Of a stretch of 23,555 nucleotides of DNA, positions 15,784 to 21,846 are shown one piece after another (the stretch's first letter is position 1; each line of letters starts with the position of its first letter). The notes below the pieces were generated by a model that was given only the letters and a program-made list of their open reading frames with translations, was not told where the DNA came from and did no database searches. The translations under genes and the position numbers were made by a program. This DNA comes from a virus. The stretch lies in IMG/VR virus record IMGVR_UViG_3300044619_001162, positions 1 to 23,555 of that record. The stretch is one strand, 5' to 3'.

Positions 15784-15973
15784 AAACACTACCTAATAAA
15801 ATAGATAAGAGTATAATCATTCCAATTATCAAGTTGGCTATCTGTCTACCAACTGGATCATCTTCATAATAGTTCTGCATTCTGTTTAGTATAGGCTTAC
15901 TAAATACATTAACTAGATACCATAGTACAACTATGAATCCCAGTAACACAAGTAGACCTAATACTTTAAACAT
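15776..15973 (-). CDS. Small two-helix membrane protein
   Basis: 65 aa with two hydrophobic helices, residues 3-23 (KVLGLLVLLGFIVVLWYLVNV) and 47-65 (LIIGMIILLSILLGSVLF), joined by a polar stretch (PILNRMQNYYEDDPVGRQ). The start is fixed by a TATATTTG box that ends only 4 nt before the ATG, so it may be transcribed as a leaderless message besides read-through from upstream. Such proteins may act in superinfection exclusion or membrane remodelling; none of this is shown. Confidence 0.7.
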   Translation of the reverse strand: MFKVLGLLVLLGFIVVLWYLVNVFSKPILNRMQNYYEDDPVGRQIANLIIGMIILLSILLGSVLF

Positions 15974-15977
15974 TTGG

Positions 15978-15985
15978 CAAATATA
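15978..15985 (-). promoter_or_regulatory. TATATTTG box before the 65-aa membrane protein gene
   Basis: Matches TAnnTTTG on the minus strand and ends 4 nt from the ATG at 15973, which would place the start point at or near the start codon. It is inside the GroES/DUF3310 unit, so would act as an internal promoter. Confidence 0.4.
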
Positions 15986-15995
15986 AAAATAATTT

Positions 15996-16334
15996 TTATT
16001 TATCCAAACTATCTATTCTTTTCTGCAGATATACTACAGCTTTTTGTAGATCTTCTTTGTACTTAGCTGGGTCTTTCTTGCCTGCTCGGGCAACATATTT
16101 AATAACATTGCCCAAGTAAAAGTCTTTATCTAGACCCCATTCTTCAAGAACCCGGAATACTTCATATAGATTATCTTTACCACCATAATATTCTGGTCTT
16201 GGTCCAGATTCTATCTTAACTATTCTATTTGTAATATCTTTGGGATATCCACTAATATCAGAAAATCTATCAGTAATTCCACTTGCCATGTAGGTATATG
16301 GAGAAGCTGGAACATCTTTCTTTTCATTGCTCAT
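15996..16334 (-). CDS. DUF3310 family protein (phage nucleotide-kinase-like)
   Basis: 112 aa. Residues about 46-110 match DUF3310: RPEYYGGKDNLYEVFRVLEEW, then FYLGNVIKYVARAGKKD, then YKEDLQKAVVYLQKRID. The GNVIKYVARAGKK segment is the most conserved part of the family, which is widespread in phages and sometimes labelled nucleotide kinase without biochemical proof. The N-terminal 45 residues are an extra, variable part. It lies 2 nt downstream of the GroES-like gene and starts with MSNEKKDVP. Confidence 0.85.
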   Translation of the reverse strand: MSNEKKDVPASPYTYMASGITDRFSDISGYPKDITNRIVKIESGPRPEYYGGKDNLYEVFRVLEEWGLDKDFYLGNVIKYVARAGKKDPAKYKEDLQKAVVYLQKRIDSLDK

Positions 16335-16336
16335 GA

Positions 16337-16630
16337 TTACCAGATTATAATTACATCTCCTTCATTAAGTACAAGTTTGATATCACCATCAATATCAATT
16401 CTCTCAACTTGCTCCATGTTAAGAGCAGATGTGCGGACATAAACTTGATCTCCAACTTTTACTTCTTCTACTTTATCACCTACAGCATATACAGTAAGTT
16501 TATTCCAAAGCTTTACTGCTTCTTGCATTATAGCTTCTTCATCTTTTGCTGATAACTCAATAGATGACTTCTTTCTTTGCGGAACATCTAACAAGATTGT
16601 TCTACCTCTTAATAATTTAAATGCTGACAT
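16337..16630 (-). CDS. GroES-like co-chaperonin
   Basis: 97 aa. The pattern follows Cpn10/GroES: FKLLRGRTILLDVPQRKKSS at the start (matching K-P-L-G-D-R-V-L-v), a middle segment VGDKVEEVKVGDQVYVRTSALN where the family has VKVGDxVLF, and DGDIKLVLNEGDVIIIW at the end, matching the YLVMREDDILAVI strand. In place of the usual mobile loop is an acidic helical insert (SAKDEEAIMQEAVKLWN), so GroEL binding cannot be taken for granted. In T4-like phages a GroES substitute (Gp31) allows folding of the major capsid protein by host GroEL; a similar role here is a reasonable inference. Confidence 0.72.
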   Translation of the reverse strand: MSAFKLLRGRTILLDVPQRKKSSIELSAKDEEAIMQEAVKLWNKLTVYAVGDKVEEVKVGDQVYVRTSALNMEQVERIDIDGDIKLVLNEGDVIIIW

Positions 16631-16632
16631 AT

Positions 16633-16917
16633 TTAACTTTTAAATGTTATTACTTTTACTACTGACATTTGGGCATTAACTAATTCACCTACAGCATGGT
16701 CAAATAGCAAACTTTTTAGCGGAGACTTCTGTTCTTCACTATAAGCATCCTTTAAGATGTTTGCTACTTCAGCCATAAGTTGTTTTACTTTAGCTACCTT
16801 ATCATCATTAGATGGGTTAAATTCAATACCAACTAATAACTCTCCAAAAGAAAGAATTTTAGTTTCATTAATTACTCCACTTGCTGGAATGTCTACTGCT
16901 TTTTTATTTGTTTCCAT
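16633..16917 (-). CDS. Possible Acb2-like cyclic-nucleotide sponge (anti-CBASS)
   Basis: 94 aa. Residues 26-94 (GELLVGIEFNPSNDDKVAKVK, LMAEVANILKDAY, then AVGELVNAQMSVVKVITF) resemble the pattern I recall for the Acb2/Vs.4 family (DUF7681): FNPSgDpkV..iK.laAelid and a C-terminal helix ending in E-x-A-x-M-x-x-VK-x-xT. Acb2 proteins are about this size and form hexamers that bind cyclic di- and trinucleotides, blocking CBASS and Thoeris signalling. The first 20 residues are outside the match. The central arginine/leucine helix is only loosely conserved (SPLKSLLFDHAVGELV). The call is from memory of the family and needs a profile search. Confidence 0.5.
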   Translation of the reverse strand: METNKKAVDIPASGVINETKILSFGELLVGIEFNPSNDDKVAKVKQLMAEVANILKDAYSEEQKSPLKSLLFDHAVGELVNAQMSVVKVITFKS

Positions 16918-16934
16918 TATATTTAGTTTTAAAA

Positions 16935-17240
16935 TTACGCATCATACTTTTGCTTTATTATTGGTTTAACTTCTTTTTCTCCTTGAACAGGCACCCCTTC
17001 TAGAAGACTATACTTAATTCTTTCTAATAAACCTATCACAGCTAGATTATCATAAGCATCTTCTGCAACCCTTACTTCTATCCCGTCTTCTTTTTCTGTG
17101 ATAGATATTAATACTTTATCTGACATATTTAATAATTTACTTAATTCATCATAGAGCTCCCGGGCATACAAGTTATCCATGCCGGAATCTCTAACCTCCT
17201 CAGTCAACTTTTTCCACAACAGTTTTTGCTGCTGAGTCAT
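16935..17240 (-). CDS. Unknown protein, first gene of the unit
   Basis: 101 aa. It has a helical N-terminus (QQKLLWKKLTEEVRDSGMDN, ARELYDELSKLLN), a central β-strand segment (VLISITEKEDGIEVRVAED) and a helix with IGLLERIKYSLLEGVPV. This α/β pattern suggests a small globular domain that I cannot name. The gene starts 63 nt after a TATATTTG box, leaving an untranslated leader, and is followed by the Acb2-like gene 17 nt later. The role is unknown; its place beside an anti-defence candidate makes it worth testing as another accessory factor. Confidence 0.65.
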   Translation of the reverse strand: MTQQQKLLWKKLTEEVRDSGMDNLYARELYDELSKLLNMSDKVLISITEKEDGIEVRVAEDAYDNLAVIGLLERIKYSLLEGVPVQGEKEVKPIIKQKYDA

Positions 17241-17303
17241 TGAAAGTAAATTTTAGGATCAAAGAAGATCTGTAACAATTCATACTAAGGTTTGCTGGTG
17301 ACA

Positions 17304-17311
17304 CAAATATA
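17304..17311 (-). promoter_or_regulatory. TATATTTG promoter box of the GroES/DUF3310 unit
   Basis: Matches TAnnTTTG on the minus strand, 63 nt upstream of the ATG at 17240. It falls between the end of the second sulfotransferase gene and the next unit, where no obvious terminator was seen. Confidence 0.5.
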
Positions 17312-17315
17312 TAAA

Positions 17316-17966
17316 TTATTTTATTTCAAACTTATATCCAAAGTATTTTAATTCTTCTTTAAAATAAGTTTCAATTATATTTCTAGATTTAAAGCTATAA
17401 TAAGCAGAATAATGAGGTCTTTTATGCTTCATTTTATATGTTGGAATATCTAAGTCATAGAATGGTAAGTTTAGTTCTTTTATTAAACTAGATAGATCTT
17501 CTTCTAGATTTTCTTGTCTTATATAAAAGTCATGACTAAACTCTCCGTTGATACTCCAGATAGCTTTATTAGTTAATAAGTATTTAATTGTTTCCGGATC
17601 TTTTAAGAATTTCTCAAACATCTGTTTGTTTGCAGGCATAGGGTGTTGCCTACAATAATATGAAACAGCAATATCAAAAGGATTTCTTATGTTACATATT
17701 TTTTTATAATTGTTCCAAATATCATCTCCAATATCTCTTTTTAATTCAAGAGCTGGTTTGTGATTGTACCATTTATCATATATTTGAGTAACTCTATTTC
17801 CAATTATTCCATACTCACTTTCTTGTTCACTAACTTCATGAGTATGCTTATGTATTTTTTCTTGTTCATCTGATAAACAATATCTTTCTAAAAAAGCTTC
17901 AGTAGATGTACCAGAAACTTTTTTAGCTTTTAAAAAAATAAATTTGTACTTATGTGATACTAACAT
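17316..17966 (-). CDS. Sulfotransferase (PAPS-dependent), second of two
   Basis: 216 aa. The 5'-phosphosulfate-binding motif of the sulfotransferase fold is FIFLKAKKVSGTSTEAFL (residues 9-26) and the 3'-phosphate-binding motif is ICNIRNPFDIAVSYY (90-104), with R94 and S102 in the expected places. It should transfer sulfate from PAPS to a hydroxyl, most probably on a glycan, by analogy with the Sulfotransfer_2 type. It overlaps the first sulfotransferase by 17 nt. The two proteins are clearly different from each other outside the motifs, so they probably modify different positions or are an old duplication. Confidence 0.8.
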   Translation of the reverse strand: MLVSHKYKFIFLKAKKVSGTSTEAFLERYCLSDEQEKIHKHTHEVSEQESEYGIIGNRVTQIYDKWYNHKPALELKRDIGDDIWNNYKKICNIRNPFDIAVSYYCRQHPMPANKQMFEKFLKDPETIKYLLTNKAIWSINGEFSHDFYIRQENLEEDLSSLIKELNLPFYDLDIPTYKMKHKRPHYSAYYSFKSRNIIETYFKEELKYFGYKFEIK

Positions 17967-18630
17967 TTGTGTGATCTTTAAAATTTAAAATACCATTAGA
18001 CTCTTTTAATTTATTGTATAGCTCAATGTCTTCTTTAAAATATTCTTTTACTATGTCTAATTCCTTTTTTGAAAGATCATTCACAGTATATTTTTTTTCA
18101 CTGCTGTTTAAATAAATATCTAAGTTCAAATGTACATTAAATTTTAAGAACCAGTTTTTAATTAATTCTTTTTCTGTCATAAGAATTAAAGTTAAGTCAA
18201 TAGGAATAGGAGATATAAAAGAATCTACTTGAGTAAATTTTTTACTTGCAAGTGCATCAAAGTTTGAATAATGATTAGTTACAATCATGTTAACAAAATC
18301 AGTAGGAGATATATTTCTAAAATTGCAGATAGATATAAATCTTTCAATTGGTTCTCTAACTATTCCTATAAATTTTTTATACTTAAAATCATGTTCTTTT
18401 AAAATTCCCATTTTTAATGCATGTTCTAAAGAGAAATGATCTACAGATTTTTTTTGATTTATCCAGTATGGGAATACATATTTTAATTTTTTTCTATTTT
18501 CATTTTCCCATTCTTTATGAGTTTTTAAACCATAGTATTTTGTTTTATAAAATTCTGGTAGTCTGGAGTATATTGTAGTACCTAAATTTTTATAGGTGTG
18601 AATAAAAAAATATAAGGTGTCTATCATCAT
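17950..18630 (-). CDS. Sulfotransferase (PAPS-dependent), first of two
   Basis: 226 aa. FFIHTYKNLGTTIYSRL (residues 8-24) is the 5'-phosphosulfate loop with K14 and the GTT turn; FIGIVREPIERFISICNF (87-104) is the 3'-phosphate motif with R92 and S100. H65 in KSVDHFSLEHALKM is a candidate catalytic base. The gene is unusually AT-rich and lysine/asparagine-rich even for this window, hinting at recent acquisition. Met1 and Met2 are both possible starts (ATGATG), and the gene overlaps the glycosyltransferase by four bases. The substrate is unknown. Confidence 0.78.
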   Translation of the reverse strand: MMIDTLYFFIHTYKNLGTTIYSRLPEFYKTKYYGLKTHKEWENENRKKLKYVFPYWINQKKSVDHFSLEHALKMGILKEHDFKYKKFIGIVREPIERFISICNFRNISPTDFVNMIVTNHYSNFDALASKKFTQVDSFISPIPIDLTLILMTEKELIKNWFLKFNVHLNLDIYLNSSEKKYTVNDLSKKELDIVKEYFKEDIELYNKLKESNGILNFKDHTNVSIT

Positions 18631-19769
18631 AAAGAATTAAACAATTCATACCATTGCTGTGCTATATATTTCCAAGAGTATTTTTCTTGGTTAAACTTAG
18701 TATAACATAACTCAGCATGTTTATTATAAAGATCTTTATTGCCGTAAAGTAATTCTAATGCATTTACAGTATCTTCAATTGTTACCATTTTAGCTGTTGT
18801 AGATATCTGATCTAGAGTAAATGGTATCTTAGCTGGAATCAGAACCCCGCAATCTTGATATAACTCAGTCAAAGCAGAGTGATCTGGTACAATCTGTGGG
18901 GCTCCTGTAGCAGCATGTTCTGCATTTGGTAATCCAAAACCTTCTCCCAGTCCAGTGTTTATACCTACATCACATGCATTGTATAACTTATTAAGATCTT
19001 CAATGTTAAGATTTGGAGGCCCTGGCACTTTAGTACTTGACATTAATTTATCTTCAAAACCTAGTTCTTTTGCCATTCTATATGTATCAATATGACAATC
19101 TATAAGACCGCTATGCATGTATAGAAAAACATCCTTCTTATCTTTTGCAAATTTTTGAAATGCCCGGAGAGTTATGTCTAATCTTTTTCTTGGTTGGTTT
19201 CTGCCGGCATTTAAGACTATAAATGATTTCTGTAACTGAACCGGTTTAAATAATATTTTCTTTGCTTCTTTTCTATCAGCATGTGTTTTATAAAATATAT
19301 TATGATCTATACCGTGCTCAATAATTTGATATTTAATATCTGATCTTGCTTTGAGGGCTACATCTAATCCAAACTTATTATATACTACAGCTCTGTCAAC
19401 TTTATCTAAACAATCATACCATTTTGGATCATGATTCTCAGCATCTACAGGAAAGTATAATACAGTTTTTATTTTTGACTTTAAAGAATCAATCATTTTA
19501 TCTGCAATCCAAATATCATTTATGATAAATAAGATATCAATCTTTTCTTTCTTTATAATTTTATATGCTCTTTTAAGCCCGTATATATCATCTCCCATAG
19601 GAGTATTATATATTTTATACTTGTAACCATTTATTTTTGAAAAAGAATTGGTTGCATAAATAACAAAATCATATTTATCTTCAGGAAAATTAGTTAGAAT
19701 ATTTCTTACTACATTACCAAAACCTGTTGGTGCAGTTGGACTGTCCGCCCATATAAGAATTTTTTTCAT
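18627..19769 (-). CDS. GT-B glycosyltransferase (GT4-like)
   Basis: 380 aa from MKKILIWADSPTAPTGFGNV. The frame is open to 19790, but that Met lies inside the TATATTTG box (19788-19795), so translation must begin at 19769. An N-terminal Rossmann-type domain contains a GFG-N loop and DILFIINDIW; the C-terminal half has LNAGRNQPRKRLDITLRAFQ, DLNKLYNACDVGINTGLGEG and GFGLPNAEHAATGAPQIVP, the sugar-nucleotide site with the conserved Glu of GT4 enzymes. It is the first gene of a unit with two sulfotransferases, so the three may build one sulfated glycan on the virion or on host surface polymers. Confidence 0.88.
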   Translation of the reverse strand: MKKILIWADSPTAPTGFGNVVRNILTNFPEDKYDFVIYATNSFSKINGYKYKIYNTPMGDDIYGLKRAYKIIKKEKIDILFIINDIWIADKMIDSLKSKIKTVLYFPVDAENHDPKWYDCLDKVDRAVVYNKFGLDVALKARSDIKYQIIEHGIDHNIFYKTHADRKEAKKILFKPVQLQKSFIVLNAGRNQPRKRLDITLRAFQKFAKDKKDVFLYMHSGLIDCHIDTYRMAKELGFEDKLMSSTKVPGPPNLNIEDLNKLYNACDVGINTGLGEGFGLPNAEHAATGAPQIVPDHSALTELYQDCGVLIPAKIPFTLDQISTTAKMVTIEDTVNALELLYGNKDLYNKHAELCYTKFNQEKYSWKYIAQQWYELFNSL

Positions 19770-19787
19770 GCATATTTGTTGGTATGA

Positions 19788-19795
19788 CAAATATA
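19788..19795 (-). promoter_or_regulatory. TATATTTG promoter box of the glycan unit
   Basis: Matches TAnnTTTG on the minus strand and lies 19 nt before the chosen start of the glycosyltransferase gene; it decides that start because the longer frame would begin inside the box. It is downstream of the terminator at 19815-19844. Confidence 0.58.
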
Positions 19796-19814
19796 TAAAC
19801 TTTTTTAATTTAAA

Positions 19815-19844
19815 CTAAAAACCCCAGAAAAAATTCCCAGGGTT
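19815..19844 (-). terminator. Rho-independent terminator after the peptidase/ATE-like unit
   Basis: Stem AACCCCAG with CCCAGGGTT (19820-19827 with 19836-19844), G-U pairs included, followed on the minus strand by TTTTTAGTTT. A TATATTTG box at 19887-19894 lies just upstream, so a very short RNA may also arise here. Confidence 0.7.
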
Positions 19845-19898
19845 CTCAGTTAAATCAATCAATTAAAATTATGTTATGAACACATACAAATATACAAC

Positions 19899-20096
19899 TT
19901 ATTTTATATCTCTACCAAATGTTAAATTATTTTTTGCACGGATGTCTTTATGAGTAAACTGCCAGAACTCACCAGTAGATGTTATTATCACAGTATAGAT
20001 AGTATCAGTCTCATGCCCGTAGTCAGTAACAAGCCAGATGATCCCCGGACCTTTAGGTGTGTTTACCTCTACTCTATTGGTGGGTTCATACATCAT
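19899..20096 (-). CDS. Small β-rich protein, unknown function
   Basis: 65 aa. Met1 and Met2 are adjacent and the ATGATGTATGA sequence overlaps the stop of the ATE-like gene. The sequence is β-rich and compact: NRVEVNTPKGPGIIWLVTDYG, then TIYTVIITSTGEFWQFTHKDI. The pattern of strands around a P-G turn recalls SH3- or KOW-like small barrels, but no family is certain. It closes the unit with the ATE-like and peptidase genes before a terminator. Confidence 0.65.
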   Translation of the reverse strand: MMYEPTNRVEVNTPKGPGIIWLVTDYGHETDTIYTVIITSTGEFWQFTHKDIRAKNNLTFGRDIK

Positions 20097-20760
20097 ATCC
20101 TGTGATGTTTATATTTTCATCTCTTGTTACTAAAGCTTTGTAGAGATCAATATCAGTTGACCATTCTTTACCTGTCCAGAATTCAAACCCGGAATAGTTA
20201 GCTTTATACTCACAGCATTTCTCATATCCACCTAAGAGATACACATACTCACAGTTTAAAAGTTTTGCCGTTTCACATTCCATCATCTGAGCTATGGTAC
20301 CCAGAGAAAGTTTTGGATCTTGGTAATCCCATATAAACTGATATGCTACAAACTGTGTCTCAAACTGTCTGTACAAACTGATACCAACCAGGGTATCTGC
20401 CCAATATTCTATAACCTGACAATCTTTGAATGACTCTAATTTTATGTCTCTCTTAAAGTTGTGGTAATTACAGTACTTGTTATACAGCTCAGTATAAGCT
20501 TCTAGGTTAGCTTCAAGATTACCATTTTCAACTATGATTTTTTTGGATAGCTTCTTGGTAGTCTTGCTGGGTTTATAGTGAGCTAAGTTTATCCGGGTGC
20601 TGCGTTCATTATACCACTTGCCCTCCCATGGTATCCATCCTTGTAGTAATGCATCTGTGGAAGATTCATTAGGTTCAAGAATCCCGTATGCACAGTTGAT
20701 AATTAACTCCAAGTCACTTACTTTACCAAAGCCTTGGACATGATCAAAGTATACTTTCAT
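20086..20760 (-). CDS. Aminoacyl-tRNA-protein transferase-like (ATE/Bpt C-domain)
   Basis: 224 aa. The order of motifs follows bacterial Bpt and eukaryotic ATE1 transferases: STRINLAHYKPSKTTKKLSKK (residues 54-74, the conserved basic segment), EAYTELYNKYCNYH (87-100), LSLGTIAQMMECETAKLL (151-168) and the signature EYVYLLGGYEKCCEYKANYSGFEF (171-194), matching YVYLGYwI..C.KM.YKa.F.P.E, then GKEW. These enzymes attach Arg or Leu from aminoacyl-tRNA to N-termini. The N-terminal cysteine cluster of canonical ATE is absent; only C23 lies there, so the substrate may differ or activity may be lost. The four-base overlap with the peptidase gene suggests shared function. Confidence 0.75.
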   Translation of the reverse strand: MKVYFDHVQGFGKVSDLELIINCAYGILEPNESSTDALLQGWIPWEGKWYNERSTRINLAHYKPSKTTKKLSKKIIVENGNLEANLEAYTELYNKYCNYHNFKRDIKLESFKDCQVIEYWADTLVGISLYRQFETQFVAYQFIWDYQDPKLSLGTIAQMMECETAKLLNCEYVYLLGGYEKCCEYKANYSGFEFWTGKEWSTDIDLYKALVTRDENINITGYDV

Positions 20761-21200
20761 TTTTTAAAAAACCTTTTCTTTGGCTGCTCCTTCTTATCAA
20801 ATCCTAGTATATCAATAATCTTGTTAGCTTGCTCTTCAGCATAACTAATAATCTCTTCTTCTTTATCCTTGACATTCCAGTTATTAAGTAAGATACCCAT
20901 ATGCATAGTCTCATGCATAACTGCGGTAGCTTTTTCTGTTGGTGAATACTTCTTAAATGTACCTAGGTTAATAAACAGAAACGGGAGGTAAGGTTTTTTA
21001 CCAGTAAGCTTCTTATCATTGGGATCATAGTTAGTCCATCCATAAATATAAACCCCGTTGCCTACAGTCTTATCTACTTCTTCTGCCTGAGCATCTTTAC
21101 GGTTCAACCCGTGCATCTCCTCTACATCATAGTAGTCAAATATCTTGGTGGCATTTTCTCCGGCAAGCAGTACATACTTACCCATGTCATACTTTCTCAT
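20757..21200 (-). CDS. HExxH metallopeptidase-like protein
   Basis: 147 aa from MRKYDMGKYVLL. The open frame runs to 21218, but the TATATTTG box occupies 21206-21213, so the start at 21200, 5 nt downstream, is chosen. The zinc site AVMHETMHMGILL (residues 93-105) has the HExxH motif with H96, E97 and H100; E115 or E116 in KEEEIISYAEEQ is a likely third ligand as in gluzincins. Residues 45-82 look like a short β-domain. The tail is basic (KKEQPKKRFFKK). It is the first gene of a unit with an ATE-like protein. No specific family is recognised. Confidence 0.72.
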   Translation of the reverse strand: MRKYDMGKYVLLAGENATKIFDYYDVEEMHGLNRKDAQAEEVDKTVGNGVYIYGWTNYDPNDKKLTGKKPYLPFLFINLGTFKKYSPTEKATAVMHETMHMGILLNNWNVKDKEEEIISYAEEQANKIIDILGFDKKEQPKKRFFKK

Positions 21201-21205
21201 GTCTA

Positions 21206-21213
21206 CAAATATA
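21206..21213 (-). promoter_or_regulatory. TATATTTG promoter box of the peptidase unit
   Basis: Matches TAnnTTTG on the minus strand and ends 5 nt before the ATG at 21200, implying a leaderless or nearly leaderless message. It fixes the start of the peptidase gene. Confidence 0.5.
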
Positions 21214-21215
21214 TA

Positions 21216-21264
21216 CAAAAAAACCCAGACAGTATTTCTTGATCAGAGAAACTTATCTGGGGTT
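21216..21264 (-). terminator. Rho-independent terminator of the structured RNA
   Basis: Long hairpin on the minus strand: AACCCCAGA paired with TCTGGGTT (one bulge) plus an inner TTTCT / AGAAA stem around CTGATCA, followed by seven U. No coding gene lies within 380 nt upstream on this strand, so it must end a non-coding transcript. Confidence 0.82.
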
Positions 21265-21438
21265 GTTACTAGTTATACATGTTCTAATACCATGCTTTCC
21301 CAGTAACCAAAAAGTCCAGGTATAGTGAGCAGATCTTACGGTATGCTGTCTGGAACTTGGCCTATGTCTATCTCAACACAGGGGGGAACAACTTGTTCTG
21401 AGCGGGCATGATGACCAGAGGCCGAACAAGTACTGGGG
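21222..21438 (-). ncRNA. Structured non-coding RNA candidate (about 215 nt)
   Basis: Between the box at 21439-21446 and the terminator ending at 21222 the GC content is far above that of the neighbouring genes. Three helices are visible: P1 CCCAGTA/TACTGGG (21431-21437 with 21299-21305) closes the molecule; P2 CTTGTTC/GAACAAG (21392-21398 with 21424-21430) stacks directly on P1; P3 pairs GTCCAG (21314-21319) with CTGGAAC (21350-21356), with an inner AGCA/TGCT (21328-21331 with 21344-21347). The minus-strand frame inside is poor as a protein. It does not resemble any tRNA, tmRNA or 6S RNA that I recognise. Covariation is not yet tested. Confidence 0.6.
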
Positions 21439-21446
21439 CAAAGATA
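21439..21446 (-). promoter_or_regulatory. TATCTTTG promoter box of the structured RNA
   Basis: Matches TAnnTTTG on the minus strand; transcription would begin at about 21438-21434, exactly where helix P1 starts. No -33 element is clear. Confidence 0.5.
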
Positions 21447-21647
21447 CAAATTTTTCTATAGATGGTTTTGTTATATGTAATAGGTTGTGATGGGGCCTCC
21501 GCAAAAGCATCCCCCCCTAGCTGCAGCTGGGTGGTACCCCCCGTGTTGCTACAGGAACCAAACTGAAACAAGCTGTAGAAATAAACTTTTTTCTGCTGTG
21601 GAAAAAACACCGCTTGTAACTGTAGTAGAATTTTAAAACTTAAGACT
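21447..21647. other. Divergent non-coding region between the minus and plus halves
   Basis: No convincing gene. It holds GC-rich tracts unlike the rest of the window: GGGG (21492-21495), seven C (21511-21517), the 10-base palindrome AGCTGCAGCT (21519-21528), GGTACC (21533-21538) and six C (21537-21542). A 7-bp hairpin TTTTTTC/GAAAAAA (about 21586-21607) follows, then the motif CCGCTTGTAACT (21610-21621), 27 nt before the first plus-strand gene. It probably carries divergent promoters and may be the 5' part of a longer RNA. Confidence 0.5.
21610..21621 (+). promoter_or_regulatory. CCGCTTGTAACT leader motif, copy 1
   Basis: Twelve bases identical to the copy at 21847-21858 and close to those at 22348 and 22883. 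It lies 26 nt before the ATG at 21648 and just after a 7-bp hairpin. Function unknown: promoter or mRNA leader element. Confidence 0.5.
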
Positions 21648-21830
21648 ATGATTAAATCTATTCAGTATGTATCAATTGGTTTGATAATCACTATGTTTGT
21701 AGAAGGTATACTTACTTATGGAAGAGCATTTGATATCAGTAATTATGGCGCGTTTGCTTGGTTTGTCCAACTTGTAATAGTTACTGCAACTGTGACAACT
21801 GCATTAAGAATTAAAGAAGAGGGGAAGTAA
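21648..21830 (+). CDS. Small two-helix membrane protein (early half)
   Basis: 60 aa, first gene on the plus strand. Two hydrophobic helices are evident: residues 5-24 (IQYVSIGLIITMFVEGILTY) and 35-54 (AFAWFVQLVIVTATVTTALR), with a polar turn (GRAFDISNYG) and a charged C-terminus (IKEEGK). Both helices start close to lipid-facing aromatic residues, as in small phage inner-membrane proteins. Its stop codon lies inside the loop of the hairpin at 21821-21836. The function is unknown; early membrane proteins of phages often act in exclusion or host takeover. Confidence 0.75.
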   Translation: MIKSIQYVSIGLIITMFVEGILTYGRAFDISNYGAFAWFVQLVIVTATVTTALRIKEEGK

Positions 21831-21836
21831 TTCCCC
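21821..21836 (+). terminator. Hairpin over the stop codon of the first early gene
   Basis: Perfect stem GGGGAA / TTCCCC (21821-21826 with 21831-21836) with a 4-nt loop containing the TAA stop. The following AAATCTTTCT is only weakly U-rich, so this may be an attenuator or processing site instead of a true terminator. Confidence 0.5.
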
Positions 21837-21846
21837 AAATCTTTCT

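Noticed and set aside
19887-19894. Additional TATATTTG box downstream of the 65-aa gene
   Set aside because: It would produce only a short RNA ending at the terminator 19815-19844, so it may be a chance match in AT-rich sequence; not listed as a promoter.
21391-21431. Hammerhead-ribozyme-like sequence (TGATGA, short stem, CGAA)
   Set aside because: The core lacks the conserved C before TGATGA and the A after GAA, and no stem I can be formed.
21368-21610. 80-codon minus-strand frame in the divergent region
   Set aside because: It crosses the promoter box and helices P1 and P2 of the structured RNA, has no family resemblance and reads through homopolymer tracts; non-coding use explains the region better.
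21490-21636. 48-codon plus-strand frame beginning MGPPQKHPP
   Set aside because: Composition is dictated by C tracts, it covers the leader motif and stops just before the first real gene; no support as a protein.
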